This document shows positions 54,696 through 64,000 of a stretch of 64,000 bases of DNA, in pieces; the stretch's first letter is position 1; the number at the start of each line of letters is the position of its first letter. A program made the translations under genes and the position numbers. The DNA is taken from the NCBI GenBank assembly GCA_025667525.1, contig JANFOE010000191.1, forward strand, positions 372,001 through 436,000, in the 5' to 3' direction. The notes beneath the pieces are model-generated. The model was given only the letters and a program-made list of their open reading frames with translations, made no database searches and had not been told where the DNA came from. This DNA comes from Glebionis coronaria. Lineage: Eukaryota; Streptophyta; Magnoliopsida; Asterales; Asteraceae.

Positions 54696-56404
54696 AGGGC
54701 TTGTGCTCTTTCATTTATTCTCGTGTTTCGTTTGTGATGTGATTTCAGGTTTCTCATATATCAAAGACTCTCATGTTCGTTTTCATCACGTATCACTCGA
54801 GTTCCGATCCTTCATTTGAGACATCCGATATCCGATGATTATATCCTTTGCTAACGCTTATTTTTATTGGAATAGTTAATAAACAGCTTTTAATTATTTG
54901 CGTCATACCCTTTCCATGCTAGAATTTTGCATTCGACTCTTCGTCTCTAGTAGGGGGTATTATACCCTTAGACTTGAAACATTGAGGACAATGTTTGGTT
55001 TTAGTATGGGGGGATCTATCGATATGCTTTTCCTTTTGTTCGTTGTCTTCACGTACTCTGTTTTTCAAAAATGTGCTTAAAATTGCATAAATTTTAAATT
55101 ATTTTTTTTCATATTTTAATAAGTGTTTTTGACAAGAATGTAAGCTTTCCGTTGGTGAAAATAAGAATATTTTTTGACTCGACCGGTTTACCTTAGCTCA
55201 TTCCTTAACCATGTAGACCTTAATTGGTTTATTAGGCTAAGCATCCACGAGTCTCATTATTTGAGATTTTAAATTATGGAGAACGAGAGATGATAGAATT
55301 GATAATAAGTTTAAAGGTTAATTCTTCCTTATATGAGTTTTTGTGGCTCTTTCTCCCCGCTTGTATATTTAATTTCTTAATAAATGAAGATTTTTTCGAT
55401 TTAGGTTCGATATTTTAGCTCTTAACCGATTCTTTTATTTCCCTTGTAATTAAAGTGAGAACACATTGAGGGTGCCATCGTCATGGACTTCCGATTAGGT
55501 GGCTCATAACCACTAAGTAGGAGGTATTCAGACCATGGGATTACGAAATTTGGCCTACTATATATATCATAAATAAAGAAGAATAAGATTAAAACATGAT
55601 CTCTAGGAGCCTTCGGGTTTAGGACATGTAGCACGAGCCTTGTCATTAGAGCCTTAGGGTGTATGGCATGGTAAGTGTTTAATAAAAATTGCTTCATCAT
55701 TATTTCAAGGAGCCTTAGGGTGTCGAGTGATGATGAATGTCAATTCCCTTGTTTACGGTTCAAGGAGCCTTAGGGTGTGGATCAAAGATAAGGAGCACTT
55801 TTACATCTTAAAGAGCCTAAGGGTATATGATGTAAATTTGCTAACTCCACTATAAAGTCAACATGACTTTGAAGGAATAAAATAATAAGTAGTACTATTG
55901 GCCAAATTTCGAATCCGGGAATTTATTCCCTAAATCGTGTTAAATTATCCTTGATGTGGGCTTTCTTTAGTGACAACGGTTTTTGAGGATGAGGTTAGGT
56001 TCTAAGTGTCGGGTTTACACCATTTTGCCTTCATTTTTGGACTAATAATTATCAAATAAGTCAAATGAGCCTATGGGTGAATGACAATCCTTAAAATGAA
56101 GAGATACAATTTAGGAATAATGGAGAAGGAGTCCAACACAAATATCTTATATAAGTGGTCTTAACATGAGAACTTATTGTTAACAATGATCTTGTTTTTG
56201 AGCTTGGCATGGAAAGAGTGAAAAGTCAAGGACGATGAACCTATTCAAAACTTTGTGATCCTAAAAGTTATTTTTTAATAATGAAAGCGATACATTATGT
56301 CATTTACACATTAAATATTAATAAAATGAATAAATGCTTTTAATAATTGAAAAACGGAGTTGCTTTATACTTTATTCTAGTATTGCGTGAGGACATGGCA
56401 ATGG
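54696..56404 (+). other. 3' noncoding region of E
   Basis: No gene. Contains the hairpin AACATTGAGGACAATGTTT (54978-54996) with a G run at 55008-55013, a block homologous to the D 3' region (gtggctcataaccactaag at 55498), and five copies of GAGCCTTAGGGTGT or variants. Confidence 0.65.
55600..55835 (+). repeat. GAGCCTTAGGGTGT repeat cluster (E)
   Basis: Five copies or near copies at about 55608, 55649, 55711, 55765 and 55814. The same words in inverted orientation lie at 37450-37640 in D. Confidence 0.7.
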
Positions 56405-56419
56405 TTTAGTAGGGGGGTG
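56405..56419 (+). other. Polypurine tract of E
   Basis: TTTAGTAGGGGGGTG, preceded by gaggacatggcaatgg as in B (gaggacattgcaatgg), marks the start of a 3' LTR at 56420. Confidence 0.7.
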
Positions 56420-57471
56420 TGACGTGACTCTAATTACACATCATATTTTCTCGTAAAACGTGCTTAAAATGATTAAATAATCATCAATTATGCTTTGTAT
56501 ATGCTTGTTTTGTTGTTTATACGTGTGCAGGTACGGATATCAAAGAATCACAAGAAACAAAGCCAAAGAGCCAAAACGAACACGAGAAATGGAAAGAGAA
56601 CGAAAAATCGACTCCGACTGTGCATTCATGTTTTATTGGGTCGGCCCGACACCATTTAAATGGGTCGGACCAACCCATTAATATCTTAATGGATCCATGT
56701 AAAGAACACAAGCCCAACACCATGAGCTCCAGCCCAAACAAAGGCCCAAGAGAAGAATGAAGCCCACAAGCGAAATATGTTATACACATGAAAATAAATC
56801 AGATATGTGGAGACAACTTCATTCATACGCAGCATCTATCATTTGTTTTTTATCTATCTCATTTTATTTTTCCATTCCTGCGTTTTATTAGATGAGGTAG
56901 GTATTTAATTTTATTTCTACTTCTTTTTCTTCTTTCGGTTCCATTTAATCATCTAGTTCTTCTTAGATTAATAAAAACGCAGTTCATTGTCTTGTTTCTT
57001 AAATCTTGTAATTGACTTTGGATAAATAAAAGTGAGTTTGGATTAAAAAAGATAGATGTTGCGTATGAATGAAGTTGTCTCCACATATCTGATTTATTTT
57101 CATGTGTATAGCATATTTCGCTTGTGGGCTTCATTCTTCTCTTGGGCCTTTGTTTGGGCTGGAGCTCATGGTGTTGGGCTTGTGTTCTTTTCTTGGATCC
57201 GTTAAGATATTAATGGGTTGGTCTAACCCATTTAAATAGTGTCGGGTCGACCCAATAAAACATGAATGCACCGTCGGAGTCGATTTTTCATTCTCTTTCC
57301 ATTTCTCGTGTTCGTTTTGGCTCTTTGGCTCCGTTTCTTGTGATTCTTTGATATTCATACCTGCACACGCACAAACAACAAAACAAGCATATACAAAGCA
57401 TAATTGATGATTATTAAACCATTTTAAGCACGTTTTACGAGAAAATATGATGTGTAATTAGAGTCACATCA
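56420..57471. repeat. Large inverted repeat, 421-bp arms
   Basis: Left arm 56420-56840 and right arm 57051-57471 are inverted copies, roughly 95% alike by eye, around a 210-bp loop. Each outer end reads TGA(C/T)GTGACTCTAATTACA, like the start of an LTR, and the left one follows a polypurine tract. The object is either two LTR starts facing each other or a foldback structure. A transcript through it would form a long double strand. Confidence 0.85.
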
Positions 57472-58477
57472 GTTCCTATTTTGGTATTAGGTATTTTGGG
57501 CGGGTGGGGGTGGTCTTTGTGGAGCTATAAAACCCGGGGGATCCAAATAGTTAGTACTCTTATAAGACAAATGGTTAACATCAACGTTTTGTTTAAAGTG
57601 AATCCTCTCATTTTCATTTGTGTTATAAGCATAAACTTGTTGTTGTTGATTGTAAACCTTGTCACAATTATAATACGAATTTGATCCACCACAAGTTTCA
57701 CACGTTTCACAAGTCTCTTTTAAGGCATTTACTTGCACATTGTTCTTAACATGTAAAGCAAGGTCGGTCATGATTGAAGTAAGCTTGTCAATTTTCTTGT
57801 CGGCCTCACTAGTACTAGCACTTGCCATAGTAGCCCTAACACTCTTGGTTTGCACTTTTGCCTTGTTTTCAATTATTTCCCAAGCCTCATTCATGGATTT
57901 CACAAGAATATTACCACCCACGACACTATTAAGTGAGTCTTGGTTATTAAGAGTTAAACCATTGTAAAACGTATTGATTTGATGCACTTTTGTAAAACCA
58001 TGTTGTGTACATTTTCATAAAAGCTCCTTAAAACGATCCCAAGACTCACTAAATGTTTCCCCATATTTTTTTCAAAGGTAATGATGTCATTCCTTAAAGA
58101 GGTGGTCCGTGATGGTGGGAAAAAGTAGTTAATGAACTTGGTCTCTAAATCCGCCCATGTAAGAATACTTTGGGGTGGTTCCTTATCAAGCCAAACCCGG
58201 GCTTGTCCCTCGAGGGAAAAAGGAAAGAGAAACAAACGTATTGCCTCTTGAGTCACCCCGTTGTATTTCACCGTATTAGTCAAATGAATAAATCTCTTAA
58301 TATGACCATGGGGGTCATCTTGGGAACGGCCCAAAATTGGTGTAACGGAAACCATTTGAATAAAACCCATTTAATTTCAAAATTGTTTGCTCCAATTGCG
58401 GGGACAACGATAGCGTCATCGGTTCCCTCAACGTGTGATTGCAAAATCTTGATCATAGGTCGGTTATCCGTTGCCAT
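57472..58477 (-). pseudogene. gag, N-terminal part, of D
   Basis: Starts MATDNRPMIKILQSHVEGTDD at 58477, shifts near 58375 to DDPHGHIKRFIHLTNTV, LFLFPFSLEGQARVWLDKEPP and FINYFFPPSRTTSLRND, shifts again near 57980 to NTFYNGLTLNNQDSLN, then a knuckle CETCGGSNSYYNC in which Asn stands where B has His, and LSYKSTNYLDPPGF. It ends at the inverted repeat. The C-terminal part is at 40140-40985. Confidence 0.8.
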
Positions 58478-59336
58478 CGTATTGTAGAAAGCTCGATTCT
58501 CGGGATCGGCTTAATTGACGTTCTTTTTGTTCTTCTTCTTCTTTTTGGAAGAATTAGAAATATTTGGTACACCACTCAGTATATGTGCACGCGCGCGAGT
58601 GCACATACAACTAAACACGAGGAATGATGTAGGAGACCTCGGTTGACTTTGAGAGGAAAGGGATTATCCCTCTCGAGGTTCAATATTAAAAAGCTACAAA
58701 AAATATATACGTAATACTACTTGAGTTTGCAAACCAATAATCGGTCGTCCCTCTCAATATACGCACAAGCAAGCGGAGAAACGAGGTGGCGCAAAGCACT
58801 TAAAAACTTTTTTTCTTAGACGGCCTTTTATAGCTCGTCGCCTTATACCCACCTTATAGTTTGTATAAATCGAGTTCAAACTTTTTATTAGTATTTATCT
58901 ATTTTGCCTTTATTTTTCTTTGATCGATACACGTAAATGGAACCGGAACGCCTCCAAATACGGTGTAATGCCTCGGCAATACTTTTGGAATATTGTGAAT
59001 TAAAGGTCTATACGTAATATCTAATAGTAAAAGAAAAATCTTTTTGTATTTTTTTAGAAAAATATATATTCACAATAAAAAGAAAAAGAAATCGAAATAA
59101 GAAAAATAACAATAATACGTAATATTTTTTGTGTAATACTTTAGGAAAAGTATTACTTTTGGATTTTTTAATTTTTTTGGTGCAAATCTTAAGAATGAAT
59201 TTGCTTTTGTGATTTTTTATTAATTTTTTTGTATTTTTAAGTTTTTGATTTTTTTAACAAGAAAAATACCGTTAAAAAATGAACGGTCCCAAAATCCAAA
59301 TCTTCTCACGAAAAATCATCAATCGTAACGAGCGAA
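58478..59336 (-). other. Leader of D
   Basis: No gene. It contains the hairpin CCGTT..AACGG at 59269-59286, 65 bp after the PBS start, and a long T-rich tract (59060-59260, plus-strand A-rich or T-rich blocks). Confidence 0.6.
59269..59286 (-). other. Leader hairpin CCGTT..AACGG (D)
   Basis: Element-strand CCGTTCATTTTTTAACGG: five pairs around an eight-base T-rich loop, at the same place as in B, C and F. Confidence 0.6.
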
Positions 59337-59351
59337 GCGGCAACGGCGCCA
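59337..59351 (-). other. Primer binding site of D (tRNA-Asp type)
   Basis: Minus strand TGGCGCCGTTGCCGC, matching 14 of 15 bases of the complement of the tRNA-Asp 3' end. Six bases separate it from the LTR. Confidence 0.85.
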
Positions 59352-59357
59352 ATTTAA

Positions 59358-59946
59358 TGTAAGAATTTTTCAATTCTTTTTATCTCTAATTTTTCGTTCC
59401 TCGACTCGACTCGAATTGATCTCAAATAATTCACAAGATTTTTTTGTTTTTGGTTAAGATATATTTTTGGTTTTTATGTTACTTGAATGCACGTAAAAAG
59501 ATAAAAATAATACTATAGCTACGTAAATACTTACTAATCTAAGACAAAATGCAATTACCGCAATTTAAATAAAAAATTAAAATGCACAATTAAACTAGAA
59601 TTATTAAAATGCTAAATAAAAATGACAAGTAAAAATGCTAAAAACTAAATGCCAAAAACGTAAATATAAAAATTATCCTTATATTGAAAATGACAAATTT
59701 ATTCTAAAAACGTAAAGAAAACTATTTTTACTTTTTATTTAATAAAATCTAGTTAAAACAAAATTATTTAAAATCTAAAATTAAAACAATTTAAATTTCT
59801 AAAAGAAATAAATTATATTTTAATTTGTTTTATTTATTTATTTTTTAAACTTTATAAAAATAATTTTAAAACTAATGATTAAAATTTATTAAAAGAACAC
59901 TTTGATTTAATACTTTATATAAGTAACTAAAACAAATTGAATGATG
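59358..59946 (-). mobile_element. 5' LTR of D, first part
   Basis: Plus-strand TGTAAGAATT onward, matching 34016-34630 with small gaps. Cut at 59946 by the Tekay LTR of G. Confidence 0.88.
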
Positions 59947-61427
59947 TGTAACACCCCCAAAAATACACAATTCAATACAGCGGAAGACTCGTTGGTGTTA
60001 CGGGATAGCACATTACTCACATCATAGACAACGTTTAAAAATCGCATCGTTTAATAAAAAAGCATTTCCATTCATAAATATCAAGTTTACATAGGTCCCA
60101 AGTCATTGTATTTCATACAAGTTTTACAAAGAATTTGAATGGAAGTTTGTTATTTAAGTGCGGGCCATGAATTCTTGTTGTCTTCCCGAGAATTACCTTC
60201 AAGTACCTGAGATAAAACATGTTAAAAGAAAAGGTCAGCGAAAACGCCGAGTGAATTCATAGAGTTTAATAAAAATCCATCAATATAACATCGGTATAAA
60301 ATTATTACCAAAAATCATTTTGTACCAATCTTTGTTATAGGCCATAAAATAGCCAAAGTCATTTTATACAAATCCTTATCAAAAATTATAATATAGGCTT
60401 TTGCCTTCAAAATCATTATACGAACCATTTTCGTTAAAACATCATAAAATACGTTTTATAACGTTGTATAGATTAAATAAAAACCGTTATATGAATATGG
60501 TTATATAAAACCAAAACACGAACATAATATCGATGATAAGACCCTGTATTGCTAGTCAGGCAATATATCATAAATCAATGCTTAAAGCAGTATTTCGTTA
60601 ATTGGATTAATATAAGCCGCATGACATTGTTACCTTACTATAACCAACAACGGGTAGCTAACCCGAAACTCATTTGCCCATCTAAATTAGCGTGTCGTCA
60701 CAATAATCATGCTTGTAAATCTTCTCATACATAAATTCGCTTACCAATCAATGTGGCACGACGGGGATCAACCGTCAAGGCGCGAACTGGGGTGATCGTC
60801 CCTAAATAGTACTATTATATGCATAAGCGTCTACCAAATCCCGGTAGTTCACAATTCATGCTAATGGGACTTTTAATGACATAACCTAACTTTAATAATC
60901 CATTTTATTTCATCTATCGGGTCATTTAATCATTCATCGGGTCATACAATCATTCGGGTCCAAATCAACAAACAAACAATCGGGACAACTAGTGTCCTAT
61001 TTCATAAAAACTAACATGTTATCTCCCTCGCGGGTTTATAAAACATTTCATAAAAACATTTAAAAGAGTGCGAGGCTATGAACTCACGTGGATGTGGGAA
61101 AGCGGGTTATCGGCAATTCGGATGTACGGTACGTGCGTCAATCACAGAAACCTAGACAAATAATACTCGTCTTAGACTTTTGTCCAATGACTTTACAAAA
61201 ATAACAATTATGTATATATGATGATTTTATATATATATGATGATCAAGTGGGTTTATATGTTCTCATTCACTCATTTTTGTGTTTATGTATTGGTAACCT
61301 TTTACTAGTTTACTAGTTTTACCTATTTACATGTTGTAGGTTCAATAAGCCTATCATAAATTCATTAACTTGTATAAATTCATTTTATACTTGTATTATC
61401 AGTATTTATACTTTATATGTTGGGCCC
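59947..61427 (-). mobile_element. Tekay-type LTR G, partial
   Basis: Starts TGTAACACCCCC with the stem GTAACACC (59948-59955)/GGTGTTAC (59994-60001) and follows the A0 LTR (2249-5483), to which it is closer than to A. It is cut by F at 61427. Whether it is a solo LTR or part of an element cannot be decided in this window. Bases tgatg precede it as a candidate duplication. Confidence 0.82.
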
Positions 61428-61928
61428 TGATAGGTGTGTAAACACCCATCTTTTCTACCACTTAATTACAATAATTACCGGACCAAAACGTGTATTTTAT
61501 GTCTTTTATGTCGGAATTATGCGTGGTTTGTGTTTTTGTTGTGATTTAGGATGAAAAGGTAAAAAGTGGAGAAAACACGGACATTCACGGGCATTTACGG
61601 ACTTTTATTGAAGAAAAGGATAAAAGACGAAGTCAAGAAGTCAAGAGTGCAAAAAGAACGGAAGTCCACGACCAATTCTGAAGATTTATCGAGGAAAAAG
61701 TCAAAAGACGGAAGTTTATCAAAAGCCAAAGAATTCAAGTCTATTTTATTGAAGAATTCAAAGACGAGTTCGAAGAAATCCCGAAGCCACAAGTCCCTTA
61801 AGTCCACGTTTAAAGAAGATTAGAAGAAAAGGACTAATGACGCAATTAATGAAGATTAATAAAAGAAGGGACTTAAGCTTGCAATTAAGAGAAAAGGAAA
61901 GAGGGGAGGAAGCTTCCTAATCCTCCCC

Positions 61929-61936
61929 TATAAATA
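61929..61936 (+). promoter_or_regulatory. TATA box of F LTR
   Basis: TATAAATA after CCTCCCC, at the place matching the B TATA box. Confidence 0.65.
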
Positions 61937-62347
61937 GTCATTAGATGTAAACATTTCATTTTGTTGGCTAAGGTGACAATTAGTCTTCCACCATTTAAAT
62001 ACTTGTTCATTTACTTTTCATGTCATTTAAATTCATGTTATGCACCTTAATTACCATTTAATTCCAAGTAAGTTTTCATTTTAATTCTTGTCAAATCTTT
62101 ATTTTATCTTGTCAATCTCTTATCTACCTTTCTTCTTCTTTGATTCATGTGTTTATGTTATGTTCATGTTTATGCTTTTTGTTTGATCTTAATGGTTTTT
62201 GATTATTGTGGTTAAAGTTGTTTGATTTCATGTTTTTGATTGTGTGTTGATGCTTATTCATTGATTCGTTACTGTTTTAATCTATCCGTGTGTTTGATTT
62301 TGGTTAATTTATGTTTATATCTGCTACTGTTACTATCTTCCTTGTTC

Positions 62348-62769
62348 TTCGGAAGATTTTGCCTTGTTTCTGATCTTTCCAGAAAACGTTCCGAACCAAA
62401 GAAAGGATAGAAAGCTTCATTCGGAAGTCCAAAGTTCCGAACCAAGGTGTTTCATTCGGAAGTCAAAACTTCCGAACCAAGTCTGTTCATTCGGAACTCA
62501 AAAAGTTCCGAGTCAAGGAAACTCATTCGGAACTTCAAAAGTTCCGAATAAAGGAGCTTCATTCGGAAGTCAAAACTTCCGAACCAAAGAACTTCATTCG
62601 GAACCTTCCGAACCTACTCCAAGTTCCGAACCAAGGGCCTTCATTCGGAAGTTCTAAACTTCCGAATCAAGGAGCTTCATTCAGAAACTTCCGAATCAAG
62701 GGGTGACCAGAAACTTCCGAATCAAGGAAGAATTTACAAGTTCCGAATCAGCAAGTTCCGAACAAAGCA
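62348..62769. repeat. TTCGGAAG/CTTCCGAA array in F LTR
   Basis: Seven or more units of about 45 bp, each with ATTCGGAA, a short spacer and TTCCGAA(C/T)CAAG, so most units are small inverted repeats. It sits where B has its ATTCCGATC array. The open plus-strand frame across it (62364-62657) is a by-product of the repeat. Confidence 0.9.
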
Positions 62770-63312
62770 TTGTTTTGGATAAGTGACATATTCAGACCAA
62801 TTTGTTCCGGATCAAGGATTTTGGTAATATTCCAAGTGAAGAAGAATCATTTCAACCAAAGGTGACATTTAGGACGAGTGATTGTTCCAAACGAAGGTTT
62901 ATTCCGAATGAGCTGTATTCAGGTTCTTATTAGCTTTTGTCTTTGATTTTTATCTTCAAGCTTTATTTTTCTTGCCTTTTTATTTAATTGCACTTTTAGA
63001 TTATTTGCCTTAGTTTTAGTCGCACTTTAAGTTTGCCTTAGATAGATTTAAGTTTACGTCAGTTTACTTTAGTGCCCTTTAATTTTAGTCACGTTTTTAA
63101 ATACTTGCACTTTACTTTAATTAGAATTAGATTTACTTAAAGAGCACTTTTACTTTTAAAGTCTTTGCATTTAAATTTAAAATCACCCAAAAATATTCTT
63201 TTTCACCAAAGATCAACTAAGTCACACATAGGATCCTAGATCAATTCGTTAAGATTCCGAGAACACGAACTTAATCTTTAAATTTTTAACTAGGTAAAAC
63301 TTAGTTATCAAA

Positions 63313-63327
63313 TGGCGCCGCTGCCGG
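63313..63327 (+). other. Primer binding site of F (tRNA-Asp type)
   Basis: TGGCGCCGCTGCCGG, identical to that of B. Confidence 0.85.
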
Positions 63328-63382
63328 CTCTTTTCGTTAAGATCAACAGTTTTCTGTGCTAGACACGTTGCTTTTTGGGATC

Positions 63383-63398
63383 CGTTTACTTGTGAACG
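63383..63398 (+). other. Leader hairpin CGTTTAC..GTGAACG (F)
   Basis: Seven positions with one G-T pair around a two-base centre, 70 bp after the PBS start. Confidence 0.7.
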
Positions 63399-63531
63399 TT
63401 ATTTTTCTTGCCTAAAAAAGTTCAAAAATCATAAAAATTAAAAATCTCAAAAATCCAAAAAGATTTTATTTTTATTGTATATATATATTGTCTTTGTGTT
63501 TGGTTTTGTTTTCTTTCGCATTTTCAGGTGT

Positions 63532-64000
63532 ATGCGTACTAGATCTTCTAATTATCAAGAGCCCGAGCCTCAAGAAGATTTAGATATGGCAGGTGTTAAC
63601 AACAACAACATTCCACCGAACCTGAATAATAATAATAACAACAATGCTCTTCCACAGCCCGATCTTCGGACCATGGAGGAACTTTGTCAACCAACAATGT
63701 TTGGACGAGGAGGACCGATTGCGCCGATGCAAATCAACGCTCCTGAGTTTTCGTTGAAGCACCACATGATTCAGCAAGTGCAAACAAACCCATTTAGAGG
63801 ATTGCCTGATGATGATGCCAACAAACACCTCGACAAGTTCATTACAATCACCCAAAGCATGAAGTTGCCTGGGGCCACAATGGATATACTCCGCCTACAA
63901 CTCTTCCCACATACTTTATCGCATCATGCTGAGAAATGGTTTGATCGTCTCCCGAAGAATTCTATTCACACTTGGAATGACATGACTCAACGCTTTCTTT
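63532..64000 (+). CDS. gag of F, 5' part (open to window end)
   Basis: Start MRTRSSNYQEPEPQEDLDMAG at 63532, directly after a pyrimidine-rich tract ending in CAG. Open for 156 codons without a stop: Asn-rich linker, RTMEELCQPTMFGRGGPIAPM, FSLKHHMIQQVQTNPFRGL, HLDKFITITQSMKLPG, LFPHTLSHHAEKWFDRL, HTWNDMTQRFL. It differs from B gag at few positions. It is the only gag in the window with no lesion over the part seen. Confidence 0.88.
   Translation, partial: MRTRSSNYQEPEPQEDLDMAGVNNNNIPPNLNNNNNNNALPQPDLRTMEELCQPTMFGRGGPIAPMQINAPEFSLKHHMIQQVQTNPFRGLPDDDANKHLDKFITITQSMKLPGATMDILRLQLFPHTLSHHAEKWFDRLPKNSIHTWNDMTQRFL

Larger units (their letters stand above)
40990..57471 (+). mobile_element. Non-autonomous Athila-like element E (C nested; 5' LTR missing)
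   Basis: Plus-strand remnant: leader from about 40996 (block matching the B leader from tttgggatcc), gag 41536-42047 continued at 52883, Pro/Ser-rich and acidic frames, CYFP module to 54695, 3' noncoding region, PPT at 56405-56419, and LTR-like sequence from 56420 that forms an inverted repeat. It has no 5' LTR or PBS and no protease or pol. C is inserted in its gag. The left boundary is a breakpoint, not a clean insertion end. Confidence 0.65.
61428..63310 (+). mobile_element. 5' LTR of F
   Basis: 1883 bp, TGATAGGTGTG to TTAGTTATCA, with perfect TGATA/TATCA ends. The tip hairpin at 61429-61450 is identical to that of B. The LTR is longer than that of B mainly because of its different word array. 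Confidence 0.88.
34016..64000 (-). mobile_element. Non-autonomous Athila-like element D (with E, C, G, F nested)
   Basis: Minus-strand element: 3' LTR 34016-36786, PPT, 3' noncoding region, CYFP module, protease remnant and the last part of gag to about 40985; then E with C inside; then the first part of gag 57472-58477, leader, PBS 59337-59351 and 5' LTR from 59358. That LTR is interrupted at 59947 by G and does not resume within the window. No RT, RNase H or integrase was found, so D is non-autonomous. It sits in the 5' LTR of element A. Confidence 0.75.
61428..64000 (+). mobile_element. Athila-like element F, 5' part (runs off the window)
   Basis: LTR 61428-63310, PBS 63313-63327, leader, and gag from 63532 open to the window end. 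Close relative of B in LTR tip, leader and gag. Bases ggccc precede the LTR as a candidate duplication. Whether it carries pol or the CYFP module lies outside the window. Confidence 0.88.

Noticed and set aside
56517..57358. Open frames inside the inverted repeat
   Set aside because: The two arms give mirrored readings (for example 57131-57358); no domain, and the arms are LTR-like.
62364..62657. 97-codon frame with repeated Phe-Gly-Ser-like words
   Set aside because: It is the translation of the TTCGGAA array; the period of the DNA repeat explains the protein pattern.

Overview
The window is nuclear plant DNA made almost wholly of nested LTR retrotransposons of the Ty3/gypsy superfamily. 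I found no intact host gene, rRNA gene or CRISPR array. Evidence for a plant: tRNA-Asp- and tRNA-iMet-type primer binding sites, Athila-type gag (RTMEELCQP...GRGGPIAPM) and a Tekay-type chromovirus polyprotein with a C-terminal chromodomain. The gag styles resemble those I associate with asterid, perhaps Asteraceae, genomes; that placement is inference only.

Layout. 1-5483 is the 5' end of a minus-strand Tekay-type element (A0) that runs off the left edge: internal sequence, PBS, then a 3.2-kb 5' LTR. 5484-10386 is older sequence: an LTR scrap and three minus-strand open frames, each preceded by a GC-rich palindromic module built on GCGGTTCC/GGAACCGC. At 10387 a second Tekay-type element (A, minus strand) is inserted. 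It has a 3.0-kb 3' LTR, a 1.5-kb tandem duplication of the polyprotein/LTR junction, a broken gag-pol, an extra acidic frame upstream of gag, a PBS, and a 5' LTR starting at 22471. That 5' LTR is split by B (24787-33620, plus strand, 5-bp duplication tacac) and then by D (34016 to beyond the window, minus strand).

D contains E (plus strand, about 40990-57471), which interrupts or recombines with the D gag. E contains C (42048-52882, minus strand), the only Athila-like element here with gag, protease, RT, RNase H and integrase; many stops and frameshifts break it. The right LTR of D is split by another Tekay LTR (G, 59947), which is split by F (61428 to the end), a relative of B with an open gag. 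The nest is therefore five levels deep: old sequence > A > D > E > C, and old sequence > A > D > G > F.

How the parts relate. B, D and E lack RT, RNase H and integrase. Each carries instead an acidic segment followed by a conserved C-terminal module (CYFP...FDPG...FDPGG). B, D and F share with C the first ~120 bp of the LTR, a tRNA-Asp-type PBS and, with E, a leader hairpin. This fits non-autonomous elements mobilised by C-like enzymes. The most unusual signals are: (1) a hairpin with a GNRA-type loop at the 5' tip of the Athila-like LTRs whose stem covaries between families; (2) a covarying stem at the PBS end of the Tekay LTRs; (3) a conserved hairpin 65-70 bp after the PBS; (4) the CYFP/FDPGG module in place of pol; (5) the palindromic modules before three old frames; (6) family-specific arrays of short self-complementary words in LTRs; (7) an extra frame upstream of gag in two Tekay elements; and (8) a 421-bp-arm inverted repeat at 56420-57471.
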